Below, one piece after another: positions 60,839 to 64,000 of a stretch of 64,000 bases of DNA (its first letter is position 1; each line of letters starts with the position of its first letter). The stretch lies in NCBI RefSeq assembly GCF_902499115.1, contig NZ_CABVPN010000001.1, positions 186,001 to 250,000 on the forward strand, in the 5' to 3' direction. The stretch comes from Burkholderia diffusa (GTDB taxonomy: Bacteria; Pseudomonadota; Gammaproteobacteria; Burkholderiales; Burkholderiaceae). The translations under genes were made by a program, and so were the position numbers. The notes beneath the pieces are model-generated. The model had not been told where the DNA came from. It saw only the letters and a list, made by a program, of their open reading frames with translations, and searched no databases.

Positions 60839-61405
60839 TCAGTGGCCGGCGAATTCGGTGACGGTATAGACGGGCAGCCCCGCGTTGCGCAGCAGCGTCG
60901 AGCCGCCAAGATCGGGCAGATCGATGATCGCCGCACCTTCGACGACGACCGCGCCGAGCCGCTGCAGCAGGTTGCGCCCCGCCATCATCGTGCCGCCGGT
61001 CGCGATCAGGTCATCCATGATGATCACGCGGTCGCCGGCGCGGCACGCGTCTTCGTGGATCTCGACGGTCGCGCTGCCGTATTCGAGGTCATACGACTCC
61101 GAGCACGTCTTGTACGGCAGCTTGCCGACCTTGCGGATCGGCACGAAGCCGACGCTCAACTCGTACGCGACGATCGGCGCGATGATGAAGCCGCGCGCGT
61201 CGAGGCCCGCGACATAGTCGAGCTTCGCATCGACATAGCGTTCGACGAACAGGTCGACGAGGATGCGCAGCGCCTTCGGGCTCTGCAGCAGCGTCGTGAT
61301 GTCGCGGAACATCACGCCCGGTTGCGGCCAGTCGGGCACGGTGCGGATCTGGCTGTGGATGAAGGCGACCGGATCGAGCGGTGCGCCCGACGACGAATGC
61401 GGCAT
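60839..61405 (-). CDS. apt: Adenine phosphoribosyltransferase
   Basis: 188 residues from ATG 61405 with GGAG at seven bases. The PRPP loop is RVIIMDDLIATGGTMMAG, and GVMFRDITTLLQSPKALR is the Apt N-terminal signature. It makes AMP from adenine and PRPP in purine salvage. It is 78 bp after the antiporter gene and probably begins the apt - LysE-type - Nudix - purU group. Confidence 0.96.
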   Translation of the reverse strand: MPHSSSGAPLDPVAFIHSQIRTVPDWPQPGVMFRDITTLLQSPKALRILVDLFVERYVDAKLDYVAGLDARGFIIAPIVAYELSVGFVPIRKVGKLPYKTCSESYDLEYGSATVEIHEDACRAGDRVIIMDDLIATGGTMMAGRNLLQRLGAVVVEGAAIIDLPDLGGSTLLRNAGLPVYTVTEFAGH

Positions 61406-61483
61406 GAAATTCTCCGAAAAAAACGGTGCGCGAAGATCGGGCACCGTTTCGAGTAAATACGGGTCAGGTTATCGAATCGCGAC

Positions 61484-63490
61484 TCACGCGACTGCGGCCG
61501 GCGGTTCGCGCCGATGCCGCGACAGCCGCTCCTCGGCAAGCGCGAGCGCCTCGGGCAGCCCGCGCAGCACGACGATGTCGCTCGCGCGCAGCTTGGTCTG
61601 CGGATCGGGTTCGACGCCGCGGATGCCGTGCCGGCGGATCGCCGTGACTTCCAGCCCGAGCGCATACAGCCCGAGTTCCTCCAGCGAGCGTCCGACCGCA
61701 TCCGCGCGCGCGTCGACCGGCACCGATTGTAGCCGCACCTGCTCGTGATCGTCGTCGTCCGCATCGTCCGCGCCGCGGAAATAGCCGCGCAGCAGGCTGT
61801 AGCGCTCGTCGCGCATCTCCTCGACGCGCCGCACGACCTTGCGCATCGGCACGCCGACCAGCACCAGCGTGTGCGACGCAAGCATCAGGCTGCCCTCGAC
61901 GATCTCCGGAATCACCTCGGTCGCGCCGGCCGCGAGCAGCTTCTCGAGATCGGCGTCGTCGACCGTGCGCACGATCGCCGGCAGCGTCGGCTCGAGTTCG
62001 TGCACGTGATGCAGCACGCGCAGCGCGGACGGCGTGTTCGCATACGTGATCGCGACGGCCGCCGCGCGATGGATACCGGCCGCGAGCAGCGACTCGCGAC
62101 GCGCCGCGTCGCCGAACACGACCGATTCGCCGGCCGTCGCAGCCGCGCTCACGCGATCGGGGTCGAGGTCGAGCGCGACGTATGGAATGCCTTCCTGCTC
62201 GAGCATGCGCGCCAGGTTCTGCCCCGCGCGGCCGTAGCCGCAGATGATCACGTGGCCGCGCTGCTTGAGGCTTTGCGTCGCGATCCGCGTCATCTGCAGC
62301 GACTGCTGCATCCATTCCGTCGACGACAGCCGCATCACGATCCGATCGGCGTTCTGGATCAGGAACGGCGCGGCGAGCATCGACAGCAGCATCGACGCGA
62401 GGATCGCCTGCAGCAGCGTCGAATCGACGAGATGGCGGTCGAGGATCAGGTTCAGCAGCACGAAGCCGAATTCGCCGGCCTGCGCCAGGCCGATGCCGGT
62501 GCGCATCGCGACGCCCGGCGTCGCGCCGAACAACCGCGCAAGTCCGGCGATCGTCGTCGCCTTGAACAGGATCTGCCCGACGAAGAAGCCGAACACGAGC
62601 ACCGGATGCTCCCAGATCACGCGCGGATCGAGCAGCATCCCCGTCGTCACGAAGAACAGGCCGAGCAGCACGTCGCGGAACGGCTTGATGTCCTCCTCCA
62701 CCTGATGGCGGAACGGAGTCTCGGAGATCAGCATCCCCGCGATGAACGCGCCGAGCGCGAGCGACAGGCCAAAGCGGTCGGTGATGAACGCGGCGCCGAG
62801 CGTGACGAGCAGCAGGTTCAGCACGAACAGCTCCTGCGAGCGGCGCCGAGCGACGACGTTCAGCCAGCGCGTCATGAAACGCTGCCCGATGACCAGCAGC
62901 AGCGTCAGCGCGATCACGATCTTGACCGCCGCGAAGCCGAGCGTGAGCGCGAGATCCTTCGACGACTCGGCGCCGAACGCGGCGATCACGATCAGCAGCG
63001 GCACCACGGCCAGATCCTGGAACAGCAGCACGCCGAAGATGTTGCGGCCGTGCGCGGTCTCGATCTCGAGCCGCTCGGCGAGCATCTTCGACACGATCGC
63101 CGTCGACGACATCGCGAGCGCGCCGCCGAGCGCGATGCAGCCCTGCCACGTGATGTGCACCCAGCGCTCGAACAGCAGGCCGAGCGCCAGCGCGAGCACG
63201 AGCGTCGCGACCACCTGCAGGAGACCCAGCCCGAACACGAGCCGCTGCATCGCCCGCAGCTTCGCGAGCGAGAATTCGAGGCCGATCGAGAACATCAGGA
63301 ACACCACGCCGAATTCCGCGAGATGCTCGGCCCGCTCCAGATCCGCGGCGACGCCGAACGCGTGCGGCCCGACCAGGATGCCGACGGTCAGGTAGCCGAG
63401 CATCGGCGGCAGGTTCAGCGAGCGAAATACGACGACGCCCACCACCGAGGCCAGCAGCAGCAGCAGGGTCATTTCGAGCGGGGAAATCAC
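61484..63490 (-). CDS. KefB/KefC-type monovalent cation:proton antiporter
   Basis: 668 residues from a GTG at 63490 (VISPLEMTLLLLLASVVG); ATGs at 63472 and 63553 are alternatives. Residues 1-390 form a CPA2 sodium/hydrogen exchanger domain with about 12 helices (FLMFSIGLEFSLAKLRAMQR, GVLLFQDLAVVPLLIVIAAF). A RCK/TrkA-N NAD-binding domain follows (VIICGYGRAGQNLARML near 407), then a TrkA-C domain. It moves potassium or sodium out in exchange for protons under nucleotide control. No KefG/KefF partner gene is visible nearby. Confidence 0.88.
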   Translation of the reverse strand: MISPLEMTLLLLLASVVGVVVFRSLNLPPMLGYLTVGILVGPHAFGVAADLERAEHLAEFGVVFLMFSIGLEFSLAKLRAMQRLVFGLGLLQVVATLVLALALGLLFERWVHITWQGCIALGGALAMSSTAIVSKMLAERLEIETAHGRNIFGVLLFQDLAVVPLLIVIAAFGAESSKDLALTLGFAAVKIVIALTLLLVIGQRFMTRWLNVVARRRSQELFVLNLLLVTLGAAFITDRFGLSLALGAFIAGMLISETPFRHQVEEDIKPFRDVLLGLFFVTTGMLLDPRVIWEHPVLVFGFFVGQILFKATTIAGLARLFGATPGVAMRTGIGLAQAGEFGFVLLNLILDRHLVDSTLLQAILASMLLSMLAAPFLIQNADRIVMRLSSTEWMQQSLQMTRIATQSLKQRGHVIICGYGRAGQNLARMLEQEGIPYVALDLDPDRVSAAATAGESVVFGDAARRESLLAAGIHRAAAVAITYANTPSALRVLHHVHELEPTLPAIVRTVDDADLEKLLAAGATEVIPEIVEGSLMLASHTLVLVGVPMRKVVRRVEEMRDERYSLLRGYFRGADDADDDDHEQVRLQSVPVDARADAVGRSLEELGLYALGLEVTAIRRHGIRGVEPDPQTKLRASDIVVLRGLPEALALAEERLSRHRREPPAAVA

Positions 63491-63603
63491 GGGCGAAGCG
63501 TCCTCGTTCGTCGGGGCCACGGCAATGCGGGCGCGGGTGGTGGCGGTGGGCAAGCGGCATCGGACGAGTCCGAAGGCGCGGCGCGGCGAACAAACGCCTT
63601 TGC

Positions 63604-63609
63604 TATACT
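63604..63609 (+). promoter_or_regulatory. Predicted kdsD -10 element
   Basis: TATACT lies six bases before the kdsD start codon, so transcription would start at or beside the ATG. No ribosome site is present upstream. This suggests a leaderless mRNA. Confidence 0.45.
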
Positions 63610-63615
63610 CCGCGC

Positions 63616-64000
63616 ATGATAGCGAAAATCAATGATGATCGGGCGCTCGCGCTCGCCCGCGACGTGCTCGACATCGAGGCGGACGCCGTGCGCGCGCTGC
63701 GCGACCAGCTCGACGGCGACTTCGTCCAGGCCGTCGCGCTGCTGCTCGGCTGCCGCGGTCGCGTCGTCGTATCCGGCATCGGCAAATCCGGGCATATCGC
63801 CCGCAAGATCGCGGCCACGCTGGCGAGCACCGGCACGCCGGCCTTCTTCGTCCACCCGGCCGAGGCCAGCCACGGCGACCTCGGCATGGTCACGTCGGAC
63901 GACGTCTTCATCGGCATCTCCTATTCCGGCGAGTCGGAAGAACTCGTCGCGATCCTGCCGCTCGTGAAGCGGATCGGCGCGAAGCTGATCGCGATCACGG
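63616..64000 (+). CDS. kdsD: Arabinose-5-phosphate isomerase (5' part; cut by window)
   Basis: The first 128 codons of the gene, running off the right edge. The SIS domain begins with VVVSGIGKSGHIARKIAATL (Gly54-Lys57 loop) and continues through FFVHPAEASHGDLGMV and SYSGESEELVAILPL, the KpsF/KdsD signature. It converts ribulose-5-phosphate to arabinose-5-phosphate for the Kdo sugar of lipopolysaccharide. The two C-terminal CBS domains are beyond the window. It is divergent from the antiporter gene; kdsD and a kefB/C-type gene are common neighbours in this group. Confidence 0.93.
   Translation, partial: MIAKINDDRALALARDVLDIEADAVRALRDQLDGDFVQAVALLLGCRGRVVVSGIGKSGHIARKIAATLASTGTPAFFVHPAEASHGDLGMVTSDDVFIGISYSGESEELVAILPLVKRIGAKLIAIT

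Noticed and set aside
1..64000. CRISPR arrays, tRNA or rRNA genes, insertion sequences, integrases or prophage genes
   Set aside because: None was recognised: no regular direct repeats with spacers, no tRNA-like CCA-ended cloverleaf, no transposase or integrase motifs.

Overview
The window reads as an ordinary chromosomal segment of a Burkholderia-type betaproteobacterium, probably Burkholderia sensu stricto on its main chromosome. Base composition is very GC-rich almost throughout. The families also fit that group: a ubiE/ubiJ/ubiB ubiquinone cluster with a Tim44-like gene, phaP/phaA/phaB polyhydroxybutyrate genes, long-form QueF, a LutACB lactate operon and an aryl-polyene (xanthomonadin-like) cluster. 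No rRNA, tRNA, CRISPR array, insertion sequence, prophage or integron was recognised. Genus is inferred from gene content, not from a database search.

Layout. 1-8999 (minus strand): a large FAD/Fe-S oxidoreductase, then an operon HIT protein - DUF971 protein - ubiE - Tim44-like - ubiJ - ubiB (cut by the left edge). 9575-11935 (plus): ilvA-queF. 12020-16350: a D-amino-acid module, with rpiR-type regulator, N-acyl-D-amino-acid deacylase and ridA on the minus strand and a D-serine-deaminase-like enzyme divergent on the plus strand. 16507-24702: DJ-1/PfpI protein, an MFS pump with its MarR regulator, EcsC protein, esterase, CHRD protein, a candidate small RNA, class II aldolase and a phospholipase-D-family lipoprotein. 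24929-30491: lldR regulator divergent from lutA-lutC-lutB-lldP for L-lactate use. 30605-31366: an M48 lipoprotein protease.

31517-45884 is the most distinctive region. Two divergent operons share a 585-bp intergenic region. The left arm carries an acyl carrier protein, ketoreductase, XanB2-like chorismatase and GT2 glycosyltransferase. The right arm carries a membrane protein, an AMP ligase fused to a hot-dog dehydratase, an LpxL-type acyltransferase, a LolA-like protein, an MMPL exporter, a NodB deacetylase, a ketosynthase, a chain-length factor, a dehydratase and a small secreted protein. Together they look like a type II polyketide route that primes on a hydroxybenzoate cut from chorismate, extends it to an aryl polyene, and attaches it to a (probably glyco-) lipid exported to the outer membrane.

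45965-64000: a 66-residue membrane protein, phaB, phaA and phaP for polyhydroxybutyrate, an orphan ParA, two base-excision glycosylases (Aag and Mug families), ssb, an MFS transporter, divergent uvrA, an AI-2E family permease, purU, a Nudix protein, a LysE exporter, apt, a KefB/C-type antiporter, and the start of kdsD, cut by the right edge.
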